Assembly (NCBI RefSeq): GCF_013403975.1
Contig: NZ_JABFDH010000005.1
Coordinates: forward strand, 124,001 to 188,000
Reading direction: 5' to 3'
DNA length: 64,000 nt
DNA from: Winogradskyella ursingii
GTDB lineage: Bacteria; Bacteroidota; Bacteroidia; Flavobacteriales; Flavobacteriaceae
Within the stretch, counting starts at the first letter, position 1, and the number at the start of each line of letters is the position of its first letter. A program made the translations under genes and the position numbers. This document shows positions 16,482 to 26,396 of this stretch, in pieces. Under the pieces are notes generated by a model. That model was not told the origin of the DNA. It searched no databases and saw only the letters and a program-made list of their open reading frames with translations.

Positions 16482-19400
16482 TTAATTACGTTCTGCGTTC
16501 ATTTTTCGTAGTTTCCGATTGCTTAATCTAAACTTCACTTTTAAATCTCTATTCTTTTTCTTTTCTTCGGTCTTGTCCTGTATCAGTTGCACATAGAATT
16601 TAGAGCCAGCATCAGCATAGGTGGTTTTTTTGGGTAAGGTAAGTCCTTTGTTGCGTTTTAAATTTTTCCATGGTAATGACAGCCAAATATTTACATATTC
16701 GTCAAACTTTAAGCGACCTTCAGCAAATACGTGTAAGGCAGACGATTGTATTTCTGTACGAGGAATAATCAATTCGCCATTGACAATATTAAAAGTTTGT
16801 ACAATGGGTCTAAACTTAAGATTCTTAAAACGCTCATCTTTCATCAATACCGAATTGTCCATAATTGGTTTGTAATTATAGATCATCAGATCAGTAAGGT
16901 TGAGCTCTGCTTGGCCATTGAGTGAAGTTAAATCCAGTTGACCTTCACGATCTACAATTCCTTTGGTAGACATGCTAAAACTTAGATTTCCTCCTATTTT
17001 ATCTGTATTTCTTAACGCTTGGTCATCAAAATAATCAAACTTGGTAACGAGAGTATTCAAATCCATACTATCAATCTTCATTCTGATTTTAACTGGTGTG
17101 CTTGTCTCACTTGCGATGCCAACATCCACATTCAAATCTATTGTGCCTCCGTAGAAATTAAGATGTGTATCCTTGATTTTAAAATTACTGTTCTTATCAA
17201 ATAGAAGGTTCAGGCCAAAATCGGTGATGTTTAAATTGTTATGACTTAATGTGTCTACACTAATATTGGCGGTCGGATAGAATGAGCTGTTAATGCCTAT
17301 CATGGCACCTTTAAATTGCTCTAAACTGAATTCTTTTTTTGTTGTTTCAACCTTATCGTAAGATGAATTGGCCAAAAATTTTAAAATATCAGCAGAATCT
17401 AAATAAGGAGAATAAATAGTAAAATTGGAACTGCGAAGCGTGTCACTCCCTACATTATTAATAAAATCTGAAAACTGATTTATTGATCCAGCGAAATATA
17501 CCGAGCTCTTTCCTGGTAAATTAATATCCAATGTTTTTAACGTTGCTACATCATCATTAATTTCTACGTGCAAGCTGTCTATCGGAATTTCAAGACCAGC
17601 AACATTATAATCTATGATGGAATGGCCTATTTTTAAGTCGCCAAAGCCATTTGAATTAATGATTTGAAGATCTTTTGCCTGTGCTTTGTATTCACCTTTA
17701 AACTCAAAATCTCCAGATTGAAATATGAAGTTTTTTGTTTTAAGATAGGCATTTAAATCCTTGGACTTACCCTTAATACTCACCGAAAAATCCAAATCAA
17801 ATGGATTGTTATTCGTTATTTCTAAATAATCTGTATGAGCATTAACCTCACCACTGATTTTGGCTGACGTGTCTTGATAATTAAAATTGAGATAATCTAA
17901 TTTTAAAATGGAATCATTCTCAAAAAACGCTAAAGCATTAATGTTTTCGGTATTTAAATCTTGATACTTAAGAGAATCAATCGCCAACTCAATTTTTGGA
18001 TTAAACCTGTTGATATCCTTAAAAAGCTGAGACAATGCGGTGTTGTTACTTTTATTATTGGATATATCTTCGTTTTTAAAGCTGTTTATTTCGGTGAGTA
18101 AGGCGTCTCCATCCATATATGAAGCTGCAATTTTTAAGTAAATAGAGCCATCTTCTGGTATCTCATCCAACAAAAAAGTTGGAAATTTTTTAATGTTGCC
18201 GCTTAGATTAATTGGGCTTAGATCACCGATTTCTACATCGAATTTTCTCAGAAACATATCAGATTCATCTACAAAAAGCTTTAACGAATCAATGGCAATA
18301 TCCATGTCCGCCGGTGGATAGTATAGTTTGGTTTTGCTCAAGATAAGATCTCCTTTAGCATTATTTAAAAGTTCACTTAACTGTTTAACATTGCCGTTAA
18401 CCGTACCATTAAATTCATATTTTCCAGCATCAATTCGGAATAATTGGATATTAAAAAGATCTCTAAAAATAGAGATGCTACCATTGGACGTTGCTTCTGC
18501 ATTAATATTTATGGTGTTGCTTAAATTACTTTCGGGCTTTGGCACAATGACATTGCCCTTTATATTGGTAGAAGCTTCTAAATAATTGAAATCGAAATTG
18601 CGTAGTAAAATAGTTTCGGCATTAATAAGATCGATGTTGGATTTTAAATCGGAAATCGTCACATCATTATAGGTTAGCGCTTCAACATCAATATCAAAAC
18701 TCGGATGGAATTGGCCATAAATAGCTTGTAGTGTTTCATGCAGAGTTTTACGATCGTCAATGGTTGCAGTGCTTTCAGGTATAAACTCTTTTGCAAGTTC
18801 AATAATGTTATTGATATTAAGTTGTTTTGCATTAAGAGAAATATGGCTTGTGGTGGTGCTCACTGGATTTTTGGCAATTAAGCCTGAAATGTTTTCAAGT
18901 TGTCCTTGCAATGCCATATTTTCATCATTTGGTAAATTAATGACTAATTGATTTAAGGTAGAAGTACCACGATTTAAATCCAAATCAATCACTAGGATAG
19001 GTAATTGAAGGCCATTCTTTTTGAGAATTACTTGTGTGTTATTCAAAATGAAATTCCCTTTAGCTTTATCAATAAATTGATAGGGATTGGGAATGTTACC
19101 AGATATATTAGCATTAAGTTGAAAGGACCCACCTATAAAATCAAAGTTTTCAGTTTCAATCAATTGGGCTAAGGCTTCATTGCTACCTTTTAATAAGATA
19201 TCCGCATTTACGTAGTTAAGTGCGTCAGGTGTGCTTTGGTAATAAGCATTTTCAATCTCTACTTTAATATCCTCAATATCAGCAACCAAATCGTTGAAGG
19301 TAATTTTGAGGTCACTTGCTGTTTTTTTAATTCTTTTGAGGCTATCTGTTGTATAAATATTGTTGGTTAATTGCCCACTGAAGGAAACGTTTTTGAGCGA

Positions 19401-20438
19401 TGTGTTTTTACCGATTATAATGTTATTATTTTCCGTGTAAAAGTCAACTTTAATATTGGCATCATTGCCATAGGCAAATTCGCCAAATAGATTTAGATTG
19501 GTATTGATTGGAAGCTCTAGATTATAAAGTTCAATTTTAGAACTTATATTTCTAGGCAAGAGTGTTTTAAGTGTTTCAAAATCTGTATTCGAATTTTGAA
19601 GTATAAACTCATACGAGTCTGATTCTGATAAATCAAAATTGGCACTTAAAACAAAAGGTTGATTATCGACATTGAATAAAAATTCGGGTACTGAAATATG
19701 GTCATTTTCTAAATCAAGCACAAAATTTGGATTGCCAGTAACTCGAGCACCATTAAAATAACTTCCTTTATTGGTGTTAAAACCCATGGTATTCACCGTG
19801 ATGTCCATGGCAAGATTTCCGTTATGTCGATTTTGATCTCTTTTGTATGAACCTTGAATACTGTGAATCTCAACATTGAATTGTTTGTTTAATATGGTAT
19901 CCTTGGTGAGGTATTTAACTTCCTTTAATGTAAATGATACACCATCTGGATGTAGCCATTCTGGTAGATTTAGACCTGGTTTGTTTTTTTCATTTTGCTT
20001 AAGCTTTTCGTGATATTCTAATGGTCTTTCAGAAATGACTTCAGACGAAATAATCGCATTTTCAATAATGATTTTCTCAAATTTAATATCGCCACGCAAT
20101 AGGTTTCCTGCTCCTATTGTGAGTTTAGCCTTTTCAATTTCAATACTTGAAAATTGATCTGCAATAGAATCTTGGTGTGTTTGTTTGATGTCTTTAAGCG
20201 TAAAGCCAATTTTTGGAAAATCACTTATAAAACTTGCATTTACGCTACCTATTTTTAATGTACCAGAGTTGTTTTCGTTATACCAATCTTGCATATAATC
20301 GATCACCGTATCTCTGTTAAACCAGCCTATTGTAAAAAGAATCGTTGGAAATAGGACAATGAGTAACAGAACAGAAAGAATCTTTTTCCGCCATTTTAGG
20401 TAGGTGTATCTCTTTTTATGGGATTTAGGGGTTTGCAA
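16482..20438 (-). CDS. large AsmA-family envelope protein
   Basis: A 1318-residue protein with one N-terminal membrane anchor (about residues 16-37, KILSVLLLIVLFPTILFTIGWF), followed by an AsmA-type N-domain (FNRDTVIDYMQDW..., GSVNASFISDFPKIGFTLKDI) and a very long beta-rich periplasmic body made of repeated short strands. The C-terminal AsmA-like region carries LNGQAELNLTDLMIYNY and a basic tail. AsmA-like proteins of this size belong to the repeating-beta-groove (TamB/YhdP/Vps13-like) bridges proposed to carry phospholipid between membranes. The start is TTG at 20438; an in-frame TGA two codons upstream excludes a longer protein. It appears monocistronic. Confidence 0.88.
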   Translation of the reverse strand: MQTPKSHKKRYTYLKWRKKILSVLLLIVLFPTILFTIGWFNRDTVIDYMQDWYNENNSGTLKIGSVNASFISDFPKIGFTLKDIKQTHQDSIADQFSSIEIEKAKLTIGAGNLLRGDIKFEKIIIENAIISSEVISERPLEYHEKLKQNEKNKPGLNLPEWLHPDGVSFTLKEVKYLTKDTILNKQFNVEIHSIQGSYKRDQNRHNGNLAMDITVNTMGFNTNKGSYFNGARVTGNPNFVLDLENDHISVPEFLFNVDNQPFVLSANFDLSESDSYEFILQNSNTDFETLKTLLPRNISSKIELYNLELPINTNLNLFGEFAYGNDANIKVDFYTENNNIIIGKNTSLKNVSFSGQLTNNIYTTDSLKRIKKTASDLKITFNDLVADIEDIKVEIENAYYQSTPDALNYVNADILLKGSNEALAQLIETENFDFIGGSFQLNANISGNIPNPYQFIDKAKGNFILNNTQVILKKNGLQLPILVIDLDLNRGTSTLNQLVINLPNDENMALQGQLENISGLIAKNPVSTTTSHISLNAKQLNINNIIELAKEFIPESTATIDDRKTLHETLQAIYGQFHPSFDIDVEALTYNDVTISDLKSNIDLINAETILLRNFDFNYLEASTNIKGNVIVPKPESNLSNTININAEATSNGSISIFRDLFNIQLFRIDAGKYEFNGTVNGNVKQLSELLNNAKGDLILSKTKLYYPPADMDIAIDSLKLFVDESDMFLRKFDVEIGDLSPINLSGNIKKFPTFLLDEIPEDGSIYLKIAASYMDGDALLTEINSFKNEDISNNKSNNTALSQLFKDINRFNPKIELAIDSLKYQDLNTENINALAFFENDSILKLDYLNFNYQDTSAKISGEVNAHTDYLEITNNNPFDLDFSVSIKGKSKDLNAYLKTKNFIFQSGDFEFKGEYKAQAKDLQIINSNGFGDLKIGHSIIDYNVAGLEIPIDSLHVEINDDVATLKTLDINLPGKSSVYFAGSINQFSDFINNVGSDTLRSSNFTIYSPYLDSADILKFLANSSYDKVETTKKEFSLEQFKGAMIGINSSFYPTANISVDTLSHNNLNITDFGLNLLFDKNSNFKIKDTHLNFYGGTIDLNVDVGIASETSTPVKIRMKIDSMDLNTLVTKFDYFDDQALRNTDKIGGNLSFSMSTKGIVDREGQLDLTSLNGQAELNLTDLMIYNYKPIMDNSVLMKDERFKNLKFRPIVQTFNIVNGELIIPRTEIQSSALHVFAEGRLKFDEYVNIWLSLPWKNLKRNKGLTLPKKTTYADAGSKFYVQLIQDKTEEKKKNRDLKVKFRLSNRKLRKMNAERN

Positions 20439-20747
20439 ATTTCAATTTTATGGGAAATTAATATAAAATTTTTTATTGCGGATTTGATGATGTGTATTTC
20501 TTTATTGAACTTAAATATGAAAGGATTTTTAAAACGTTCCGAATATAGTATGATAACATAAAAAAGGTTAGGATAAAACAACTGTTTTTTGTGTTAGCAT
20601 GGTCTTTGAAATCTTTTTAATACTCAATAAACTTATTGCTTATCAGAGGGTTACTTAGTATTTAAACTTGTATTTATGTGTGAAAATCATCAATTTCTCA
20701 ATAAAAATAATTAACTTTAGAGTAGTCGAATCAATATCAGTAAGATT
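20439..20747. other. 309-base gap between divergent asmA-like and doxX-like genes
   Basis: AT-rich spacer with no credible gene. It must hold the control regions of both divergent genes. The only motif seen is TAACTTTA (20712-20719), a 7-of-8 match to the Bacteroidota -7 box, 28 bases before the DoxX-family start, without a TTG at the expected -33 place. Confidence 0.5.
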
Positions 20748-21170
20748 ATGGGCTATATAAAATCACTGAACAAATGGGCTAATGCACACTCGTATTATCC
20801 TCTTGATTTACTAAGAATTGCTTTGGGTATTCTTCTGTTTTATCAGGGAGTTTATTTTATGTCTAACCTACCTCTTTTAATGGACCTCTATGAGCCGATT
20901 AAACCTTTAATAGGTGATGTTTTTTTAGTGCACTATATTGCTCCTGCTCATTTTGTAGGTGGCTTTTTAATTGTCTTTGGACTCTTAACACGGTGGGCAA
21001 TAATCGCTCAATTGCCAATTCTTATTGGGGCTGTTTTAATTAATTTCGTTGGTGAAATGAACACCTCAAATTTTATTTTATCAACTACGGTATTATGTGT
21101 ATGCATTTTCTTTTTATTCTATGGATCTGGTAAACATTCAGTAGATAAATATTTGAAGATGCAACAATAG
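20748..21170 (+). CDS. DoxX-family membrane protein
   Basis: A 140-residue protein with four membrane helices. The family signs are the amphipathic start (NKWANAHSYYPLDLLRIALGILLFYQGVYF) and the second-helix pattern IAPAHFVGGFLIVFGLLTRWA. The DoxX family is broad, covering quinol-oxidase subunits and many uncharacterised membrane proteins. Nothing here points to a specific partner, so no substrate is claimed. Start ATG at 20748. Single-gene unit; it is convergent with secA across a 326-base gap. Confidence 0.85.
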   Translation: MGYIKSLNKWANAHSYYPLDLLRIALGILLFYQGVYFMSNLPLLMDLYEPIKPLIGDVFLVHYIAPAHFVGGFLIVFGLLTRWAIIAQLPILIGAVLINFVGEMNTSNFILSTTVLCVCIFFLFYGSGKHSVDKYLKMQQ

Positions 21171-21208
21171 TAGGAAGGTGTTTCAATAATAGAGTAGTGC
21201 AATCATTT

Positions 21209-21415
21209 TTAATTTCTGAGCTGTCTTTGGCTCAATTTCAACAATGTATTTAATCTCGGATGACTTTTTCCTGATAAAACATGATAGAGTTCCCATGCGT
21301 TTAAAAACGAACCATATTTAAAATGGTGAAAACTATTATCAAACAATTCAATTTCAGGATGTACTTTTTTATTTTTTATGCACCCTAAGAACGGATTGGT
21401 TTTCCCACAATGATA
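21209..21415 (-). pseudogene. possible remnant of a protein-coding gene in the doxX-secA gap
   Basis: The minus strand is open for 68 codons, ending in TAA at 21209, with a protein-like composition (for example HPEIELFDNSFHHFKYG and NAWELYHVLSG). There is no Met, Val or other convincing start before the in-frame TGA at 21416-21418. It lies just beyond the secA terminator. It may be the 3' end of a lost gene; I recognise no family. The rest of this 326-base gap holds only the secA terminator. Confidence 0.25.
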
Positions 21416-21416
21416 T

Positions 21417-21455
21417 CAAAAAAAAATCCTGATGATAAACATCAGGATTTTAAGT
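21417..21455 (-). terminator. rho-independent terminator of secA
   Basis: Perfect 12-bp stem AAAATCCTGATG (21423-21434) / CATCAGGATTTT (21440-21451) with a five-base loop. On the minus strand it is followed by nine T. It lies about 40 bases after the secA stop codon. Confidence 0.93.
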
Positions 21456-21496
21456 TTTAATTATGTGATTCCTTTCCGTGAAGGAATGAAAATTGA

Positions 21497-24400
21497 CTAG
21501 TCATTAACCAAAACCCATTCGCCTTTATCAATCAACGGAATGGCTTGCTTGTATTTTACAGTTTTGTTTTCACCGCTCATTACATGCTTGATCGTAACTT
21601 TATCATTACGACCAATTTTTGGCTGCTCCCTAACAATAGTTTCCACAACTTGTTGCTGTTGGCGAGATGCTCCTTGTCCAGCAGACCTGCTTTGTGCAGC
21701 ACGTTCGTCCATATTAGGAATTTCCTCTTTTTGGGTTTCTAATTTTTCCTGCTTTCTAGCTCTTGCTTCTTGAATGGTGTCGGCAGTTTCCTGTGGAATT
21801 TCGCCTTTAAATAAGAATGAAATCACATCTTTATTTACTTGGTCAATCATACCCTTGAACAATTCAAAAGACTCAAACTTATAGATTAACAAAGGATCTT
21901 TTTGTTCGTGCACCGCTAATTGAACGGATTGCTTTAATTCATCCATTTTGCGTAAATGCGTTTTCCAGGAATCATCTACAATGGCTAAAGTAATATTCTT
22001 TTCAAAATCATTGATAAGTTGCTTTCCTTTGGATTCGTAAGATTTTTCTAAATCAGTTACGACCTGAAGATTTTTTACTCCATCCGTAAATGGAACAACG
22101 ATACGTTTAAATTTATCACGCTGTGTCTTGTAAACATTTTCAATTACAGGGAATGCCAAATCTGCTGCTCGCTGCATTTTCTCACGATAGTGCTTAAAGG
22201 CTGCTTTGTAAATTACACCAGCAATTTCTTGTGCACCCATTTTTCCGAATTCAGCTTCAGTAATTGGAGAAGGCATAGAGAAATAACGAATCAATTCGAA
22301 TTCAAAATTCTTAAAATCATTAGCTTCTTTGTTGCTAAGTGCGATTCCTTCAGACGTGTCGTAGATCATGTTGGCCAAATCCACACGAAGACGCTCTCCA
22401 TGCAACGCATTACGACGACGTTTGTAGACTACTTCACGTTGCGCATTCATTACATCATCATATTCCAACAAACGTTTACGTACACCAAAGTTGTTTTCCT
22501 CAACCTTTTTCTGCGCACGCTCAATAGACTTGGATATCATGGAATGCTGAATTACTTCACCTTCCTTAAGTCCCATTCTGTCCATCATTTTGGCAATACG
22601 TTCACTACCAAAAAGACGCATTAAGTTATCTTCTAAAGACACATAAAACTGTGAGCTTCCTGGATCTCCTTGACGACCAGCACGACCACGCAACTGTCTA
22701 TCGACACGACGTGAATCATGACGTTCAGTACCAATGATGGCCAAACCACCAGCCTCTTTTACCTCGTCACTCAATTTAATATCCGTACCACGACCAGCCA
22801 TGTTGGTGGCAATAGTTACTTGACCTGCATTACCGGCTTGTGCAACAATTTCTGCCTCTTTTTTATGTTGTTTTGCGTTAAGTACGTTATGCGGAATTTT
22901 ACGAATGCTCAACATCTTCCCTAAAAGTTCGGATATTTCTACATTGGTTGTCCCTAATAGTACGGGTCTTCCTGCTTCGGAAAGTGCTGTAACTTCGTCG
23001 ATAACGGCATTGTATTTTTCACGTTTAGTTTTGTAAACCAAATCGTCTCTATCATCTCTGGCGATTGGTCTGTTAGTTGGAATTTCAACCACATCCAATT
23101 TATATATTTCCCAGAATTCACCAGCCTCTGTAACTGCTGTACCTGTCATACCAGACAGTTTACGATACATTCTGAAGTAATTTTGAAGTGTTACCGTTGC
23201 AAAAGTTTGCGTGGCAGCTTCAATTTTTACGTTTTCTTTTGCCTCTATCGCTTGGTGAAGTCCATCACTGTAACGACGACCGTCCATAATACGACCCGTT
23301 TGCTCATCGACAATCATTACTTTGTTGTCCATGACAACATACTGATTGTCTTTTTCGAACAATGCATAAGCTTTCAACAATTGGTTTAGTGTATGGATAC
23401 GTTCAGATTTTATAGCGAAATCTCTAAACAAGTCCTCTTTAAGATTGGCTTCTTCTTCAGAAGACAAACCTTTTGCTTCAATCTTTGCAATTTCAGTTCC
23501 CATTTCTGGCATGACGAAGAAATTTGGATCATCTTCACCTGAAAGAAATTCAACACCTTTATCGGATAATTCTACCTGATTGTTTTTCTCATCAATCACA
23601 TAATAGAGTTCTGCATCTACTTTTGGCATTTCTCTATTATTGTCTTGCATATAGGTATTTTCAGTTTTTTGAAGTAACTGTTTGATACCTTCTTCACTTA
23701 AATATTTAATAAGTGCTTTGTTTTTAGGAATACCTCTGTAGGCTCTTAACAATAAAAAACCACCCTCTTTAGTGTCACCAGCGGCAATCAGTTTCTTAGC
23801 TTCAGCTAATACACCAACTAAATACTTACGTTGCACATCTTCGATTTGTTGCACTTTTGGTTTAAGCGCATCAAATTCGTGTTCGTCACCTTTTGGAACT
23901 GGACCAGAAATAATCAATGGCGTACGTGCATCATCTACTAAAACGGAATCTACCTCATCGACAATTGCATAATGATGTGGACGTTGTACCAAATCTCCTG
24001 GCGAATGTGCCATATTATCACGGAGGTAATCAAAACCAAATTCGTTATTTGTTCCGTAAGTAATATCTGCATTATAGGCTTTGCGTCTTGCATCTGAATT
24101 TGGTCTGTGGTAATCGATACAATCAATGCTCATACCATGAAATTGAAAAATAGGTGCCATCCATGCGCTATCACGTTTTGCCAGGTAATCGTTAACCGTT
24201 ACCAAATGAACACCTTTGCCAGCAAGGGCATTAAGATACACGGGAAGCGTAGCAACCAATGTTTTACCTTCACCCGTTTGCATCTCTGCAATTTTACCTT
24301 GGTGCATGGCCACACCACCAATAAGCTGTACATCATAATGAATCATGTCCCAGGTAATTGGCTTGCCTGCTGCATCCCATGAGTTTGCCCAAATGGCTTT

Positions 24401-24856
24401 ATCTCCATCTAAGGTCACATAATCATTATCACCAGAAATCTCACGGTCAAAAGCATTGGCGGTTACAGGTATTTCGGTATTGTGCACAAAACGTTTTGCA
24501 GTCTCTTTTACGACAGCAAAGGCTTCGGGTAGTATATCGTTAAGAACATCTTCTGTAACGTCATAGATGTCATCATCAATTTTATCAACTTCTAAATAGA
24601 TGTCCTCTCGCTCGTCAATATCTTCAGTATTTTCGGCTTTATTGAGAAGTTCGTCTTTTTTGTCTTGAAGTGGTTTTCTAGCTTCAGCAATTTTTGCTTT
24701 AAACTCGATAGTTTTTGCTCTCAGTTCGTCGTGGGATAGAGCTTCGAGAGCACTTTCAAACGATTTTATTTTTTCTACAATTGGTTTTATAGCACCAACG
24801 TCTTGTTTGGATTTATCTCCAACAAAAACTTTTAGTACTTTGTCTAGTATGCCCAT
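21497..24856 (-). CDS. secA: preprotein translocase ATPase SecA
   Basis: A 1119-residue SecA. Walker A MQTGEGKT is at residues 192-199 and the DEAD-like motif is in AIVDEVDSVLVDDARTP. Motif VI is GTERHDSRRVDRQLRGRAGRQGDPG, and the scaffold/wing region follows. Established role: the cytosolic and membrane-bound motor that pushes unfolded preproteins through SecYEG. Walker A lies about 90 residues further in than in E. coli because of an N-terminal charged helical insert (about residues 60-150), usual in Bacteroidota. The C-terminus ends in IPLIDKGEWVLVND and lacks the Cys-rich zinc/SecB-binding tail. Monocistronic with its own terminator. Confidence 0.98.
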   Translation of the reverse strand: MGILDKVLKVFVGDKSKQDVGAIKPIVEKIKSFESALEALSHDELRAKTIEFKAKIAEARKPLQDKKDELLNKAENTEDIDEREDIYLEVDKIDDDIYDVTEDVLNDILPEAFAVVKETAKRFVHNTEIPVTANAFDREISGDNDYVTLDGDKAIWANSWDAAGKPITWDMIHYDVQLIGGVAMHQGKIAEMQTGEGKTLVATLPVYLNALAGKGVHLVTVNDYLAKRDSAWMAPIFQFHGMSIDCIDYHRPNSDARRKAYNADITYGTNNEFGFDYLRDNMAHSPGDLVQRPHHYAIVDEVDSVLVDDARTPLIISGPVPKGDEHEFDALKPKVQQIEDVQRKYLVGVLAEAKKLIAAGDTKEGGFLLLRAYRGIPKNKALIKYLSEEGIKQLLQKTENTYMQDNNREMPKVDAELYYVIDEKNNQVELSDKGVEFLSGEDDPNFFVMPEMGTEIAKIEAKGLSSEEEANLKEDLFRDFAIKSERIHTLNQLLKAYALFEKDNQYVVMDNKVMIVDEQTGRIMDGRRYSDGLHQAIEAKENVKIEAATQTFATVTLQNYFRMYRKLSGMTGTAVTEAGEFWEIYKLDVVEIPTNRPIARDDRDDLVYKTKREKYNAVIDEVTALSEAGRPVLLGTTNVEISELLGKMLSIRKIPHNVLNAKQHKKEAEIVAQAGNAGQVTIATNMAGRGTDIKLSDEVKEAGGLAIIGTERHDSRRVDRQLRGRAGRQGDPGSSQFYVSLEDNLMRLFGSERIAKMMDRMGLKEGEVIQHSMISKSIERAQKKVEENNFGVRKRLLEYDDVMNAQREVVYKRRRNALHGERLRVDLANMIYDTSEGIALSNKEANDFKNFEFELIRYFSMPSPITEAEFGKMGAQEIAGVIYKAAFKHYREKMQRAADLAFPVIENVYKTQRDKFKRIVVPFTDGVKNLQVVTDLEKSYESKGKQLINDFEKNITLAIVDDSWKTHLRKMDELKQSVQLAVHEQKDPLLIYKFESFELFKGMIDQVNKDVISFLFKGEIPQETADTIQEARARKQEKLETQKEEIPNMDERAAQSRSAGQGASRQQQQVVETIVREQPKIGRNDKVTIKHVMSGENKTVKYKQAIPLIDKGEWVLVND

Positions 24857-24920
24857 TTTATTTGTTTTGTTTCAGTACTGATTGGTTTCAAATACTGAAT
24901 GTTGTTTAATGATTCTAAGC

Positions 24921-24950
24921 TGTCACATCGAGCGCAGTCGAGATGCTCTT
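24921..24950. repeat. REP-like intergenic motif (TGTCACATCGAGCGCAGTCG)
   Basis: A short imperfect palindrome (CATCGAGCGCAGTCGAGATG at its core) in the secA-DUF2795 gap. It is the best-preserved copy in this window of the flavobacterial GAGCGCAGTCGA-type motif; degenerate relatives lie at 10486-10581 and 26105-26124. Non-coding. Confidence 0.65.
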
Positions 24951-25034
24951 TTTGAAATTGGAAGATATCTCAGCTATGTACTAAATAACAGTTATGGTAT
25001 ATTTTATCTCGGTATTAATAACCATCCGAAAATA

Positions 25035-25074
25035 AAAAAAGTCTCTTAGTTAATATAACGCAAGAGACTTTTTT
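25035..25074 (-). terminator. rho-independent terminator of the DUF2795 gene
   Basis: Thirteen-base stem AAAAAAGTCTCTT (25035-25047) / AAGAGACTTTTTT (25062-25074) with a 14-base loop. It starts 17 bases after the DUF2795 stop; the minus-strand transcript ends in a T run. Confidence 0.88.
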
Positions 25075-25090
25075 ATAGTAATTTTATATG

Positions 25091-25312
25091 TTAATATTCG
25101 TCCTCATTCCAGAGGTAATCTTCGTCCGTTGGATAATCTGGCCAAATTTCTTCAATAGAGTCGTAAGAATCTCCTTCATCTTCTATCGCTTGTAAATTTT
25201 CAACAACCTCTAAGGGAGCTCCTGTTCTAATTGCATAGTCAATAAGCTCATCTTTTGTTGCCGGCCAAGGTGCATCACTTAAATATGATGCTAATTCTAA
25301 TGTCCAATACAT
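25091..25312 (-). CDS. small DUF2795 protein
   Basis: A 73-residue acidic protein. The N-terminal two thirds match DUF2795 (YWTLELASYLSDAPWPATKDELIDYAIRTGAP...VVENLQAIEDEGDSYDSIEEIWPD), a compact helical fold. The C-terminus is a strongly acidic tail (YPTDEDYLWNEDEY). Found widely in Bacteroidota beside secA; its function is not known. It has its own terminator and a 153-base upstream spacer, so it is probably transcribed alone. No signal peptide or membrane segment, hence cytoplasmic. Confidence 0.88.
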   Translation of the reverse strand: MYWTLELASYLSDAPWPATKDELIDYAIRTGAPLEVVENLQAIEDEGDSYDSIEEIWPDYPTDEDYLWNEDEY

Positions 25313-25465
25313 TTGCGTTGTAATTTTAATTTTTGCAAAAATAATTTTTTAGTTGAAAAATTCAAGAAAAAATCAAATTAATTATTCCATTAATAAAAAG
25401 AACGTGTAATCTTCAACTTTTTTAGACTGAAATATTGCATTATTCTCAATCTAAGGGCTAAAATA

Positions 25466-26041
25466 TTACGAATCTTTTTTTGGAATCCATTTAATTTCTT
25501 CAGCCTTTAAGTCATTGGACAACTTCCGTGCCAATACAAAAAGGTAGTCAGAAAGTCTATTAATATACATTAAAGTTTCAGGTTGAAATGGCTCTAACTC
25601 ATTAAGATGCGATGCTATCCGCTCGGCACGACGGCAAACGGTACGTGCGATGTGACAGAATGACACGGTTTGGTGACCACCTGGTAGCACAAAGTGCGTC
25701 ATAGGAGGTAAACTGTCTTCCATTTGATCCATTTCTTTTTCTAATTTTTCGATATCCTCATTGGATATTTTAGGAATTTTTAAACGTTGTTCTCCGTTTT
25801 TTAAAGTTGCTTTTTCTGGGTCTGTAGCTAAGATGGCTCCAACGGTAAAAAGTTTGTCTTGGATGTCCATCAAAGTATTTTTGTAAAGCTGGTCAATGTT
25901 CTGATCTCGTATGAGACCAATATAAGAGTTGAGCTCGTCAATGGTGCCGTAACTTTCAATTCTGATATGGTGTTTAGGAACTCTGGTGCCACCAAATAGG
26001 GCAGTGGTGCCTTTGTCTCCAGTTTTTGTATATACTTTCAT
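25466..26041 (-). CDS. cob(I)yrinic acid a,c-diamide adenosyltransferase, PduO type
   Basis: A 191-residue PduO-type ATP:cob(I)alamin adenosyltransferase, which transfers the 5'-deoxyadenosyl group of ATP to Co(I) corrinoid to form adenosylcobalamin. The N-terminal ATP-binding loop YTKTGDKGTTALFGG is intact. ESYGTIDELNSYIGL, the basic helix TVCRRAERI with its upstream GGH, and the terminal YINRLSDYLFVLAR also match the family. It is a cytosolic homotrimer in known members. No other B12 biosynthesis gene is present, so it likely serves salvage. TAACTTTG (reverse of 26046-26053) looks like a -7 box but sits too close to the ATG to trust. Confidence 0.96.
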   Translation of the reverse strand: MKVYTKTGDKGTTALFGGTRVPKHHIRIESYGTIDELNSYIGLIRDQNIDQLYKNTLMDIQDKLFTVGAILATDPEKATLKNGEQRLKIPKISNEDIEKLEKEMDQMEDSLPPMTHFVLPGGHQTVSFCHIARTVCRRAERIASHLNELEPFQPETLMYINRLSDYLFVLARKLSNDLKAEEIKWIPKKDS

Positions 26042-26396
26042 ATATCAAAGTTAAGAGTTATGAGTTGAATAGTTATATGTGAATAGTGAAAATTTTAAAT
26101 CGGACTGTCATTGTGAGTGAAGCATGGCTATCTATTAAAATTGTGCTGTTCATTTAGTCTTGATACAATACGAAGCAAAAAAGAACTATCAAAATTAGGG
26201 AATTGCTAAAGCAGCATTCGTTTGCGGAATTCCGTGCTTGAAGTTGTGCTTCGCACCTACATTCCTTCACTCATTAATTCTGAATTTTGATGCTTTTGAA
26301 AATGTCGAACTTTGAGGCTTGACTATCAACGAGTACTCCTTAATAACCAAAATTCTATTTTTTTTATAATCGAAGATTGCTTGTGAAAAAGAAATA
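26042..26396. other. 355-base gap, no supportable gene
   Basis: This gap has a degenerate REP-like motif at 26105-26124 (CTGTCATTGTGAGTGAAGCA), then a distinctive non-coding block with GGAATTCCGTGCTTGAAGTT and TGCTTCGCACCTACATTCC around 26220-26270. Both look like dispersed intergenic repeats rather than coding DNA. A 66-codon minus-strand ORF that runs from here into the ABC ATPase gene is a shadow. Confidence 0.45.

Noticed and set aside
22190..22624. 144-codon plus-strand ORF opposite secA
   Set aside because: It lies wholly inside the well-conserved secA coding sequence in an antisense frame, and its translation has no domain-like pattern.
26046..26053. TAACTTTG as the -7 box of the cobalamin adenosyltransferase gene
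   Set aside because: It ends only four bases from the ATG and has no TTG at -33, so it would require a leaderless transcript.
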